A stretch of 23,407 nucleotides of DNA, taken from the NCBI GenBank assembly GCA_050999295.1, contig JBPCPI010000194.1:1-23407 (forward strand), in the 5' to 3' direction. Below the pieces are notes generated by a model that saw only the letters and a program-made list of their open reading frames with translations, did not search any database and was not told the DNA's origin. This stretch comes from JACCQS01 sp050999295 (GTDB taxonomy: Bacteria > Actinomycetota > Actinomycetes > Mycobacteriales > Geodermatophilaceae). This document shows positions 1-7,319 of this stretch, in pieces; the first letter of the stretch is position 1, and every line of letters starts with the position of its first letter. The translations under genes were made by a program, and so were the position numbers.

Positions 1-173
1 TTGACCCCGAGCAAGCCCAGCTTGCCGGCCTCTGCCCAGAGCTCGTTGGTGTTGCCCCCGGTCCGGGCCTGCTCGAGGAAGTAGCGCTGGCCGTACTTCG
101 AGCCGAGGTCTGCCACAGCCGCGCGCAGGTCCCGGCGCTCCGGTCCCTCGTCGAAGTTCAGCTCTTCTGACAC
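1..173 (-). CDS. Acyl-CoA dehydrogenase, N-terminal part (runs off the left edge)
   Basis: A minus-strand reading frame opens with GTG at 173 and stays open to the window edge, giving 57 residues. It begins VSEELNFDEGPERRDLRAAV and ends with LWAEAGKLGLLGV. The Leu-Trp then Gly-Leu-Leu-Gly pattern after an Asp/Glu-rich start is typical of the N-terminal helical domain of acyl-CoA dehydrogenases. These are FAD enzymes that make the alpha-beta double bond of acyl-CoA and pass electrons to electron-transfer flavoprotein. The catalytic Glu and FAD-binding parts lie outside the window, so substrate class cannot be judged. It diverges from an EtfD-like gene, the membrane acceptor of the same electron pathway, which supports the call. 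No strong ribosome-binding site precedes the GTG, so the exact start is uncertain. Confidence 0.72.
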   Translation of the reverse strand, partial: MSEELNFDEGPERRDLRAAVADLGSKYGQRYFLEQARTGGNTNELWAEAGKLGLLGV

Positions 174-202
174 GGGATGACCGTACGACGTTGGGCACGG
201 CG

Positions 203-360
203 GCGACGAATCGGGCGGTTCGCTACACAACCGGCACTTTCAGCGCGACGAATGGGGCGGTTCGCTACACAACCGGCACTTTCAGCGCGCCGCATCGGGC
301 GGTTCGCTACACAACCGGCACTTTCAGCGCGCCGAATGGGGCGGTTCGCTACACAACCGG
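203..360. repeat. Four 42-bp tandem repeats in a divergent promoter region
   Basis: The core GGTTCGCTACACAACCGG recurs exactly at 217, 259, 301 and 343, a strict 42-bp period; the last copy is truncated after 360. Each copy contains an imperfect palindrome CGGTT-N8-AACCG (216-233, 258-275, 300-317, 342-359) that is identical in all four. The differences between copies fall outside it, in the segment reading GACGAATC, GACGAATG, GCCGCATC or GCCGAATG. Forty-two bp is four turns of B-DNA, so the palindromes would lie on one helix face. The array occupies most of the 272 bp between the acyl-CoA dehydrogenase start and the etfD-like start. A multi-site operator is an inference; a neutral minisatellite is the alternative. 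Confidence 0.93.
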
Positions 361-445
361 CCCCTCGGTGATTCGAATCGCAATCTCGGGGCACCATCCC
401 GGGGCACTATTAGGCTCCACCTCATCACCGACGAAAAGGATCTCT

Positions 446-2722
446 GTGATCGTGCGCTTGGTTCTGGGCCTGGGTGCCACGCTGGTAGTGGCCGCCTTCG
501 CCGCCCGCCGGACCCTGTTCCTGATCCGGTTGATCCGCGCCGGCCAGCCCACCGCCGGGCGCTGGGACCGGGTCGGCGAACGCGTCTGGGCCCAGGTGAG
601 CGAGGTCTTCGGCCAGCGCAAGCTGCTGAAATGGTCCGTCCCCGGGCTGGCGCACTTCTTCACGATGTGGGCCTTCTTCGTCCTGCTGTCGGTCTATCTG
701 GAGGCGTACGGGTCGCTGTTCGACGAGGACTTCCACATCCCGTTGATCGGGAAGTGGGCGGTCCTCGGCTTCCTGCAGGACTTCATCGCGGTCGCGGCGC
801 TGATCGGCATCATCACCTTCGCCATCATTCGGGTGCGCAACGACCCGGAGCGCAAGGAACGTGCGTCGCGCTTCTATGGCTCGCACACCGGCGGTGCCTG
901 GCTGATCCTATTCATGATCGCGATGGTCATCGTGACGATGTTCGCCTTCCGCGGGTCCGCGGTGAACACCGGCACCTTCCCGTACGAGTCGGGTGCCTTC
1001 GTCTCTGAGTTCGTCGGCTTCCTGCTCAGCGGCGTGAGCGTGGGCGTCAACGAGGTCCTGGAGACGATCTTCCTGCTGGCCCACATCGGCGTGATGCTCG
1101 CCTTCACGATAATCGTGCTGTATTCCAAACACCTGCACATCGGAACGGCCCCGCTGAACGTGGCCACCAAGCGGCTGCCCGATGGTCTGGGCCCGCTACT
1201 GCCGATGGAGTCCCAGGGCAAGGTGCTCGACTTCGAGGAAGCCGACCCGGAGAAGGACACCTTCGGCCGGTCCAAGAGCGAGGACTGCACCTGGAAGGGT
1301 TTCCTGGACTTCTCGACCTGTACCGAATGCGGGCGCTGCCAGGACCAGTGCCCGGCCTGGAACACCGGAAAGCCGTTGTCCCCCAAGCTCATAATCATGG
1401 ATCTGCGCGACCATATGTTCGCCAAAGCCCCGTACATTCTGGGCGACAAGGACATTCCGGACGAAGTGCCGGACCTGGTCACGGGCACGAACGGGCACGG
1501 CGTACCGGAGGCCGGTTTTCCACGAGTCGAGGGGTCCGGTGCGGCCCAAGCTCATCGACCGCTGGTCGGCACCCTCGAGGAGGGCGGCGTTATCGACCCG
1601 GATGTGCTGTGGTCCTGCACGATGTGCGGCGCCTGCGTGGAGCAGTGCCCCGTTGACATCGAGCACATCGACCACATCGTGGACATGCGCCGCTACCAGG
1701 TACTGATCGAGTCCTCCTTTCCCTCCGAGGCCGGCGTCATGCTGCGCAACCTGGAGGGCAAGGGCAATCCCTGGGGCGTCGGCGCCAACACCCGCGAAGA
1801 GTGGATGAAGGGTTTGGACTTCGAGGTGCCCGTCGTCCAAGGCACGATCGACGAGGACATCGAGTACCTGTTCTGGGTGGGCTGCGCCGGGGCCATCGAC
1901 GACCGGGCCAAGAAGGTCACCCGCGCCGTCGCCGAACTCCTGCACATCGCCGGGGTGAAGTACGCCGTACTCGGCAACAACGAGACTTGCTCCGGTGACC
2001 CTGCCCGGCGACTGGGCAACGAGTTCGTCTTCCAGATGCTCGGGCAGCAGAACGTCGAGGTGTTGAACGCGACCTTCGCCGACCGGCCGGACCAGGCCAA
2101 GCGCAAGATCGTCGCGACCTGCCCGCACTGCTTCAACTCCCTGGGCCGGGAGTACCCGCAGCTCGGCGGCGACTACGACGTCGTGCACCACACCCAGTTG
2201 CTCGGCCACCTCGTCGAGGAGGGTCGGCTCACCCCGGTGACCCCGGTCGACGGGCTGGTGACCTATCACGACCCGTGCTTCCTGGGCCGGCACAACAAGG
2301 TCTACACCCCGCCCAGGGACATCCTGGCCGCCGTGGAAGGTGTGCGCACTCAGGAGATGCACCGCTGCAAGGAACGCGGATTCTGTTGCGGCGCAGGCGG
2401 AGCGCGGATGTGGATGGAGGAGAAGATCGGCAAGCGGATCAACGTCGAGCGCGTCGAGGAGGCTTTGGCGCTCAACCCCGACATCGTCACGACGGCCTGC
2501 CCGTTCTGCATCACGATGCTCTCCGACGCCGTGACCGCGAAGCAGTCCGATGGGCAAGCCGAGAACGTCGAAGTGCTCGACGTCGCGCAGATCCTCCGCC
2601 GCTCGCTGGTGACGACCGGCCCCCCGGCTTCCGATGACGGTTTGCCAGCAAACCGCCCGGCTGAGGGATCCGGCGCCACTGACGACGGCAACCCCGACCC
2701 GAGCGCGCCGACCACGGGCTGA
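446..2722 (+). CDS. etfD: EtfD-like membrane Fe-S oxidoreductase (electron-transfer flavoprotein:quinone oxidoreductase)
   Basis: The 758-residue protein has an N-terminal membrane part with about five or six hydrophobic segments (residues 1-230), resembling nitrate reductase gamma/cytochrome b-type domains. Two 4Fe-4S ferredoxin motifs follow: C292-TECGRCQDQCP and C391-TMCGACVEQCP. Two cysteine-rich CCG domains of the heterodisulfide reductase B/GlpC type come last, with WVGC, TCPHC, YHDPC (near 607), CCGAGG (647-652) and ACPFC motifs. This order matches mycobacterial EtfD (Rv0338c), which moves electrons from ETF to the menaquinone pool during fatty-acid oxidation. The GTG at 446 was chosen because AAAGGA lies five bases upstream; the open frame extends back to 191 only by translating the repeat array. 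The divergent acyl-CoA dehydrogenase supports the role. Other Fe-S oxidoreductases of this superfamily remain possible. Confidence 0.85.
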   Translation: MIVRLVLGLGATLVVAAFAARRTLFLIRLIRAGQPTAGRWDRVGERVWAQVSEVFGQRKLLKWSVPGLAHFFTMWAFFVLLSVYLEAYGSLFDEDFHIPLIGKWAVLGFLQDFIAVAALIGIITFAIIRVRNDPERKERASRFYGSHTGGAWLILFMIAMVIVTMFAFRGSAVNTGTFPYESGAFVSEFVGFLLSGVSVGVNEVLETIFLLAHIGVMLAFTIIVLYSKHLHIGTAPLNVATKRLPDGLGPLLPMESQGKVLDFEEADPEKDTFGRSKSEDCTWKGFLDFSTCTECGRCQDQCPAWNTGKPLSPKLIIMDLRDHMFAKAPYILGDKDIPDEVPDLVTGTNGHGVPEAGFPRVEGSGAAQAHRPLVGTLEEGGVIDPDVLWSCTMCGACVEQCPVDIEHIDHIVDMRRYQVLIESSFPSEAGVMLRNLEGKGNPWGVGANTREEWMKGLDFEVPVVQGTIDEDIEYLFWVGCAGAIDDRAKKVTRAVAELLHIAGVKYAVLGNNETCSGDPARRLGNEFVFQMLGQQNVEVLNATFADRPDQAKRKIVATCPHCFNSLGREYPQLGGDYDVVHHTQLLGHLVEEGRLTPVTPVDGLVTYHDPCFLGRHNKVYTPPRDILAAVEGVRTQEMHRCKERGFCCGAGGARMWMEEKIGKRINVERVEEALALNPDIVTTACPFCITMLSDAVTAKQSDGQAENVEVLDVAQILRRSLVTTGPPASDDGLPANRPAEGSGATDDGNPDPSAPTTG

Positions 2723-2734
2723 CGGGATGCTGCG

Positions 2735-3298
2735 ATGAGCTTCTTGGGTACCGGTCGGGCCCGAAACGACGCGGAGCTCGAAGCCGGCAACCGCCGCTCT
2801 CGAGTGCACTTCGCCAAGGACATCAACGACGTGCGCACGGTCGCTTCCGGCGGAGACCGGCCGTCGCAGCGCCGCCGCCGTATGCCGTGGATGCTGCTGC
2901 TCATTGCCTCCGCTGTCCTGCTGTTCCTCGGGTTCGCCGGCAATCTCGCTGGCCGAGAGGACGTGCCACTGGAAGCCGACTGCGACACCCCGGCAATCGG
3001 GGTGGAGTCTTTGAGCACTGCCTCCGGTACGCCGCTGCGCTATCGCCTGACCGGCCCGGACGAGGTGGACTACATCGTGACCCTCGACGGCGAACCCGTC
3101 CGCGGTGACGGCGGCAGCGCCGTGGAGTACCAGCAGACCCTCGCCGGACCCGTGCTGCGCCTGCAACAGTGCCTGAGCCCGACCCTGGTCATCGCCAGCC
3201 CAGCGCCGCCGGGTCCGCACGAGCTCGCGATGCTGCGCCTGGAGCCCAACGGTGAGACTACCGAGCTCACCCGGATCACCGTGACCGTCACGGACTGA
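2735..3298 (+). CDS. Hypothetical single-pass membrane protein
   Basis: I do not recognise this 187-residue protein. Its first 50 residues are charged and basic, ending in an RRRR run. One strong transmembrane segment follows (about residues 51-68, PWMLLLIASAVLLFLGFAG). The remaining 120 residues are predicted outside the membrane by the positive-inside rule. They are beta-like, with two cysteines (near 83 and 149) that could pair. The gene starts 12 bases after the etfD-like stop and ends 7 bases before the DUF389 gene, so the three probably share a transcript. The ribosome-binding site is weak. The context suggests an accessory envelope protein, but no function can be read from the sequence. 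Confidence 0.75.
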   Translation: MSFLGTGRARNDAELEAGNRRSRVHFAKDINDVRTVASGGDRPSQRRRRMPWMLLLIASAVLLFLGFAGNLAGREDVPLEADCDTPAIGVESLSTASGTPLRYRLTGPDEVDYIVTLDGEPVRGDGGSAVEYQQTLAGPVLRLQQCLSPTLVIASPAPPGPHELAMLRLEPNGETTELTRITVTVTD

Positions 3299-3305
3299 GT
3301 GGGCG

Positions 3306-4265
3306 GTGCAGGAAGTACAAGTCTCGGTTCCTGCCGAGCACACCGAAGAGGTCCTCGACGTCCTACGCGAGTGCCCAGGACTGGCCACCCTTGCCGTGCT
3401 CCACGGGGCTTCTGAGCTCCCGGCTGGTGACATCATCCTGGCCGAGTTGGCCCGCGAGTCCGTCGACGGCGTCGTGCGTGCGCTGCGCGAACTGGGTGTG
3501 GATTCCTCGGGCGCGATCTCGATCAGAGACGTGGCGACCTCGGTGTCGGCGGCCGCGGAAAAGGCCGAACGCGATGCACCGGGCGAGGGCGCCGACGCGG
3601 TCATCTGGGAGCAGGTCGTACGGACGGCCGATGACCAGTCCCGGCTGAGCTGGACGTTTCTCGCCTTCCTGACCATTGCAACGCTGATCGCCTCGATCGC
3701 AATCGTGCTCGACTCCGCGATTCTGGTGATCGGTGCGATGGTGCTGGGACCCGAGTTCGGCCCGATCGCGGCACTGTGCGTGGCGGCCGTACATGGCAGG
3801 GGCTATGTCGCCAGGCGAGCGGCCCTGTCCTTCGTGGCCGGCTTCGTCCTGGCGATCTCGGTGACCACAGCGCTCGCGCTGGTTGCGCGTTGGGTGGGCT
3901 GGATCAACACCTCCACGCTCGACGGCGATCGGCCCGCGACCGGATTCATCACCGAACCGGACAAGTGGTCGTTTATCGTGGCCTTCATCGCCGGCGTCGC
4001 GGGTGTCCTGGCCCTCACCTCGTCGAAGTCGGGCGGCCTGGTCGGCGTGTTCATCTCGGTGACGACTGTCCCGGCCGCGGGAAATCTCGCTCTGGCGATC
4101 GCGTTGGGCAATGACGGTGAGATCGGACGCTCGTTGACCCAGTTGGGCATCAACGTGATCGCGCTGTTGTTGGCCGGGACGTTGACGTTGGTCGTGCAGA
4201 AGCTGATCTGGCGCCACGTGCCAGCCGTACGACCCAGAACGACCCGCGGGCTCAGCCGCAGTTGA
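3306..4265 (+). CDS. DUF389 family membrane protein
   Basis: The 319-residue protein has a soluble N-terminal region (residues 1-115) with an ACT-like start (QEVQVSVPAEHTEEVLDVL), then about six transmembrane segments. The stretch LIASIAIVLDSAILVIGAMV followed by LGPEFGPI is the hallmark of the DUF389/TIGR00341 family, where a conserved Gly-Ala-Met-Leu-Pro-like turn sits between the first two membrane helices. Family function is unknown. The start is a GTG at 3306, seven bases after the previous stop, with no strong ribosome-binding site, consistent with translational coupling. The TGA stop lies inside the left arm of a long hairpin (4260-4333) that probably ends transcription of the etfD-like operon. 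Confidence 0.85.
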   Translation: MQEVQVSVPAEHTEEVLDVLRECPGLATLAVLHGASELPAGDIILAELARESVDGVVRALRELGVDSSGAISIRDVATSVSAAAEKAERDAPGEGADAVIWEQVVRTADDQSRLSWTFLAFLTIATLIASIAIVLDSAILVIGAMVLGPEFGPIAALCVAAVHGRGYVARRAALSFVAGFVLAISVTTALALVARWVGWINTSTLDGDRPATGFITEPDKWSFIVAFIAGVAGVLALTSSKSGGLVGVFISVTTVPAAGNLALAIALGNDGEIGRSLTQLGINVIALLLAGTLTLVVQKLIWRHVPAVRPRTTRGLSRS

Positions 4266-4333
4266 TCATCGGAATTGCCGGGGGTTTTCGCCGGGATTGG
4301 GTCAACAACCCCCCATAGTTCCGATGATCAACT
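4260..4333. terminator. Bidirectional hairpin terminator between convergent genes
   Basis: Perfect 15-base arms (4260-4274, AGTTGATCATCGGAA, and 4319-4333) enclose a second inner stem in which GGGGGTT (4280-4286) pairs with AACCCCC (4307-4313). It sits between the convergent DUF389 and aldo/keto reductase genes, with the DUF389 stop codon inside the left arm. No U-tract is present, which is usual for actinobacterial terminators. Confidence 0.75.
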
Positions 4334-4347
4334 TTGCGGAGCGCGCG

Positions 4348-5178
4348 TCAGTTCATGTCGTTGGGGTGCGGGCCGATCCGGGTTCCGGTCTCGAGTCCGT
4401 TGATCGTCGCCATGTCCGCGTCGGTGAGCTCGAAGTCGAAGATCCGGAAGTTGGCCACAATGCGCTCCCGGGTCACCGACTTGGGGATCACGATGTTGCC
4501 CAGTTGCAGATGCCAGCGCAGGATCACCTGAGCCGGACCCTTGAAGTACTGGTCGCCGATCTCGGCGATGGCCGGATTCTCCAGCAGCGCACCCCTGGCC
4601 AGTGGGCTCCACGCCTCGGTGGCGATGCCATGCTCGGCGTGCATGGCTCGGAGCTGGGCCTGCTGGAAGTTGGGGTGCAACTCGATCTGGTTGACCGCGG
4701 GAACCGTCTGCGTCTCGGCGAGGACGCGGGTCACGTGGGCGGGCTGGAAGTTCGAGACGCCGATAGACGTGGCCAGGCCGTCAGCCTTGACCGACTCCAG
4801 GGCAGTCCAGGTCTCGATATAGTCGTTGTGGACCGGCATCGGCCAGTGGATCAGGAACAGGTCGAGGTAGGACAGCTTGAGCCGCTGCAGGCTCCCCTCG
4901 ACTGCATAGCGCGCGGTGTCGTACCCATGCCGGTCGTTGTTCAGCTTCGTCGTCACGTAGATCTCGTCCCGCGGGATGCCCGAGCGCCGGATGGCCAGGC
5001 CGACGCCGGCCTCGTTGCCGTACATCTGCGCGGTGTCGATGTGCCGGTAACCGGCCTTCAGGGCGGCGAGTACGACCTGCTCGGTGTCCTCGGGCGGGAC
5101 CATGAAGACGCCGAAGCCCAGCTGCGGGATGACGGCGCCGTCGTTGAGCGCGACCGCCGGTTGCGAGTGCGTGGCCAT
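4348..5178 (-). CDS. Aldo/keto reductase (2,5-diketo-D-gluconate reductase type)
   Basis: The 276-residue protein is an NADPH-dependent aldo/keto reductase with a TIM-barrel fold. The catalytic tetrad is complete: D48 in the GYRHIDTAQMYGNE segment (with Y53), K78 and H111 in LIHWPMP. The family signature GVSNF is present, and the C-terminal IPKSVTRERI segment binds the 2'-phosphate of NADP(H). Length fits bacterial DkgA/AKR5-type enzymes (about 275). The ATG at 5178 was chosen over the TTG two codons earlier because an AGG lies six bases upstream. The natural substrate cannot be deduced. It diverges from purB with only 32 bases between the starts, and ends towards the shared hairpin terminator. 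Confidence 0.92.
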   Translation of the reverse strand: MATHSQPAVALNDGAVIPQLGFGVFMVPPEDTEQVVLAALKAGYRHIDTAQMYGNEAGVGLAIRRSGIPRDEIYVTTKLNNDRHGYDTARYAVEGSLQRLKLSYLDLFLIHWPMPVHNDYIETWTALESVKADGLATSIGVSNFQPAHVTRVLAETQTVPAVNQIELHPNFQQAQLRAMHAEHGIATEAWSPLARGALLENPAIAEIGDQYFKGPAQVILRWHLQLGNIVIPKSVTRERIVANFRIFDFELTDADMATINGLETGTRIGPHPNDMN

Positions 5179-5210
5179 AGTCAACCTGACAGATGTGCAA
5201 TCGTGGTGGG

Positions 5211-6632
5211 GTGGCCGACGAACCGACGCTGAGCCCGCTCGATGGCCGTTACCGGCCGATGGTATCGGCCATTGCCGAACATCTGTCCGAACAAGCCCTC
5301 AACCGCGGCCGGCTCGAGGTCGAGGTCGCCTGGCTCAGCTACCTGGCCGACAGCCGCGCCATTCCGGAGCTGCGCGCGCTGACGGACGACGAGCAAACGC
5401 TGCTGCGTGGCCTGGTGGCCGACTTCGGGACCGATCAAGCCGCCCACCTCGCGGTCCTCGAGCGCCGCACGGGCCATGACGTCAAAGCAGTCGAGTACTA
5501 CCTCAAGGAGGCTCTGGCCGAGACCTCGCTGGCCGATCTCGTCGAGTTCGTCCATTTCGGGTGTACGTCCGAAGACATCAACAACCTGGCGTACGGCCGG
5601 ATGCTCCAGCGGGCTATCGCCGACGTCTGGCTGCCCGCCGCGCTGGGCCTGGTGGCTGAACTGCATGATCTGGCCGTAGCGCAACGGGATCAGCCGATGC
5701 TGTCCCGCACGCACGGGCAGCCGGCGACACCGACGACGGTCGGCAAAGAGATTGCCGTGTTCGTCCATCGGTTCGACCGGCAGCTCAACCGGATCGAGAC
5801 GCAGGAGTATCTCGGAAAGTTCAACGGCGCCACCGGTACGTACGGTGCCCACCACATCGCGGCACCCGACGTCGATTGGATCGGCATCAGCCGGGGCTTC
5901 GTGCACAGCCTGGGGCTGACCTGGAATCCGCTGACGACCCAGATCGAGTCCCACGACTACATGTGTGAGCTGTTCGCTGACCTGGCCCGATTCAACGCAA
6001 TCCTGCACAACCTCAACACCGACATGTGGGGCTACATCAGCCTCAGGCTGTTCAGGCAGAAGGCAACGGCTGACGCAGTCGGTTCCTCGACGATGCCGCA
6101 CAAGATCAACCCGATCCGCTTCGAGAACTCCGAAGCCAACCTCGAGGTCAGCAATTCACTGCTCCAGGTTCTGCAGACGTCGCTGATCACCTCGCGGATG
6201 CAGCGTGATCTCAGCGATTCCTCGATGCAGCGCAACATCGGGCCGGCCCTCGGGTACGCCTTGATCGGGATCGTGAACACCAGAGCCGGACTGCGCAGCA
6301 TCGATGTCGATGCCGATGCGCTGTCGGCCGAACTCGACGAGAACTGGGAGGTGCTTGGCGAGGCCGTGCAGTCGGTGATGCGTCGCAACCGGCTCGACCA
6401 ACCGTACGAACGGCTCAAAGAGTTGACCCGTGGGCGGCAGATCACGCAGGAGGACTTGCGCGAGTTCGTCCGGGCGGCAGGCCTGTCGACCGAGGACGAG
6501 AATCGGCTCCTGGAGCTGACTCCAGCGACCTACACCGGCCTGGCCAGCCGCCTTGTGGACTTCATCGATCGGAGCCAGCCCCTTGACGACCTTGAGCTGG
6601 GAGACTCGGGCGGCGCACGTCGAGATCGGTAG
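5211..6632 (+). CDS. purB: Adenylosuccinate lyase
   Basis: The 473-residue enzyme cleaves adenylosuccinate to AMP and fumarate, and SAICAR to AICAR, in purine synthesis. The N-terminus SPLDGRYRPMVSAIAEHLSE matches the E. coli-type PurB rather than the shorter-start type of mycobacteria. The fumarase/aspartase superfamily signature SSTMPHKINP is at 292-301 and holds the catalytic serine. The segment LSRTHGQPATPTTVGKE carries the conserved histidine. GTG at 5211 was chosen because GGTGGGG precedes it directly and the homologous start aligns; an in-frame ATG at 5193 would add six residues. The TAG stop is followed two codons later by TGA. The last 71 bases overlap the 3' end of the convergent vapC gene. 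Confidence 0.95.
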   Translation: MADEPTLSPLDGRYRPMVSAIAEHLSEQALNRGRLEVEVAWLSYLADSRAIPELRALTDDEQTLLRGLVADFGTDQAAHLAVLERRTGHDVKAVEYYLKEALAETSLADLVEFVHFGCTSEDINNLAYGRMLQRAIADVWLPAALGLVAELHDLAVAQRDQPMLSRTHGQPATPTTVGKEIAVFVHRFDRQLNRIETQEYLGKFNGATGTYGAHHIAAPDVDWIGISRGFVHSLGLTWNPLTTQIESHDYMCELFADLARFNAILHNLNTDMWGYISLRLFRQKATADAVGSSTMPHKINPIRFENSEANLEVSNSLLQVLQTSLITSRMQRDLSDSSMQRNIGPALGYALIGIVNTRAGLRSIDVDADALSAELDENWEVLGEAVQSVMRRNRLDQPYERLKELTRGRQITQEDLREFVRAAGLSTEDENRLLELTPATYTGLASRLVDFIDRSQPLDDLELGDSGGARRDR

Positions 6633-7020
6633 CTGTGAAGTCGTCACCGACGCACAGGACAGGTAAGCCGGTGCGTTCCGCGAGCGCGTAGGTAAAGCAG
6701 TCCCCGTAGTTCAAACCTGCCCGATGGCGGCCCTTGCCATACCGGCGCCACCCGCCCAGGGCCCGCTCGGACGTCTCGACGTCGACGTCGACGATCTCGA
6801 TCTGGGCCTCACGCAGGAACCTGTTCACCGCGTCAGCCCCGGAAGGTCCCAGACGTGCCTCGATCACGAGGCCGAACTCGACCCGGATGGCCGTGGACAT
6901 GAGCCGGGGGTCCGCGCCATCCAGAGCGGCAATCAAATCAGCCGAGCCGGGCTCATCGAGGACAATCGCGACCGCCGCCGAGGTGTCGACGATCAATCCG
7001 CCTCGTACGGCTGCGGTCAC
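6562..7020 (-). CDS. vapC: VapC-type PIN-domain toxin ribonuclease
   Basis: The 152-residue protein is a PIN-domain endoribonuclease of the VapC type. The Mg-binding acidic residues are in place: D12 in IVDTSA, E48 in RVEFGL, D107 in NYGDCFTYALA and D126/D127 in VGDDF. Such toxins cut tRNA or rRNA when freed from their antitoxin. The GTG start at 7020 overlaps the stop of vapB by four bases (GTGA), the usual coupled antitoxin-toxin order. The C-terminal tail (after about residue 135) is longer than common in the family and lies antisense to the purB 3' end. The in-frame acidic residues suggest an active toxin. Confidence 0.92.
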   Translation of the reverse strand: MTAAVRGGLIVDTSAAVAIVLDEPGSADLIAALDGADPRLMSTAIRVEFGLVIEARLGPSGADAVNRFLREAQIEIVDVDVETSERALGGWRRYGKGRHRAGLNYGDCFTYALAERTGLPVLCVGDDFTATDLDVRRPSLPAQGRQGAGSDR

Positions 7021-7268
7021 TTCGGCAGACCGTCGCGGTTGTAGCCGATGATCTCCTCTGGCTTCCGTTCGTCGAGTACGGGCAGCGCCGCCAGATCGGA
7101 TTGGATCCTGCGCAACCGGATCCCCAGGGGCGGCCCCCTGCGCTCGATCTGACGCGCGAGCCGTTCGCGTAGGGCGACAAGCAGCGCCTCGGTGATCGAC
7201 TCACCGGTCTCGGCCGCTAGTTGACGGGCGAGGCGGTCCGCCTCCTCGCTCTTGATACTCAGGGCCAT
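7017..7268 (-). CDS. vapB: VapB-type antitoxin (Rv0623-like)
   Basis: The 83-residue protein begins MALSIKSEEADRLARQLAAE, followed by TGESITEALLVALRERL, the pattern of the short Rv0623/PSK-type antitoxins that pair with PIN toxins. The N-terminal ribbon-helix-helix-like part binds the operator; the C-terminal part (LPVLDERKPEEIIGYNRDGLPK) wraps the toxin active site. The ATG at 7268 has no ribosome-binding site. A TATACT box ends exactly six bases upstream, so the mRNA is probably leaderless. The start codon abuts a palindrome (7269-7302), likely the autoregulatory operator. Confidence 0.92.
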   Translation of the reverse strand: MALSIKSEEADRLARQLAAETGESITEALLVALRERLARQIERRGPPLGIRLRRIQSDLAALPVLDERKPEEIIGYNRDGLPK

Positions 7269-7302
7269 GGTAGAAGTATAGACCCTTCGGGTGCTTTCTA
7301 CC
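7269..7302 (-). promoter_or_regulatory. vapBC promoter/operator palindrome with leaderless -10 box
   Basis: GGTAGAA (7269-7275) and TTCTACC (7296-7302) form a perfect outer inverted repeat. Inside it lies a second one, ACCC-TTC-GGGT (7282-7292). Read on the minus strand, TATACT (7280-7275) is a near-consensus -10 box followed by six bases and then the vapB ATG, placing the transcription start at the start codon. VapBC complexes normally repress their own promoter through such palindromes. It could also act as a terminator for upstream sthA. Confidence 0.7.
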
Positions 7303-7319
7303 GCTTGGCGGCGAGCGGA

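Noticed and set aside
203..360. CRISPR array
   Set aside because: The copies are directly adjacent with no variable spacers and only point differences; no cas genes are present.
158..397. Repeat-encoded open frames on both strands (AGCVANRPIRRAES and FATQPALSARR units)
   Set aside because: The 42-bp period is a multiple of three, so all frames stay open. There is no start signal or recognisable protein.
1196..3676. 826-codon minus-strand open frame
   Set aside because: It is a shadow of the etfD-like gene and the following membrane protein gene, caused by high GC. It has low-complexity His/Gly/Ala composition and no motif.
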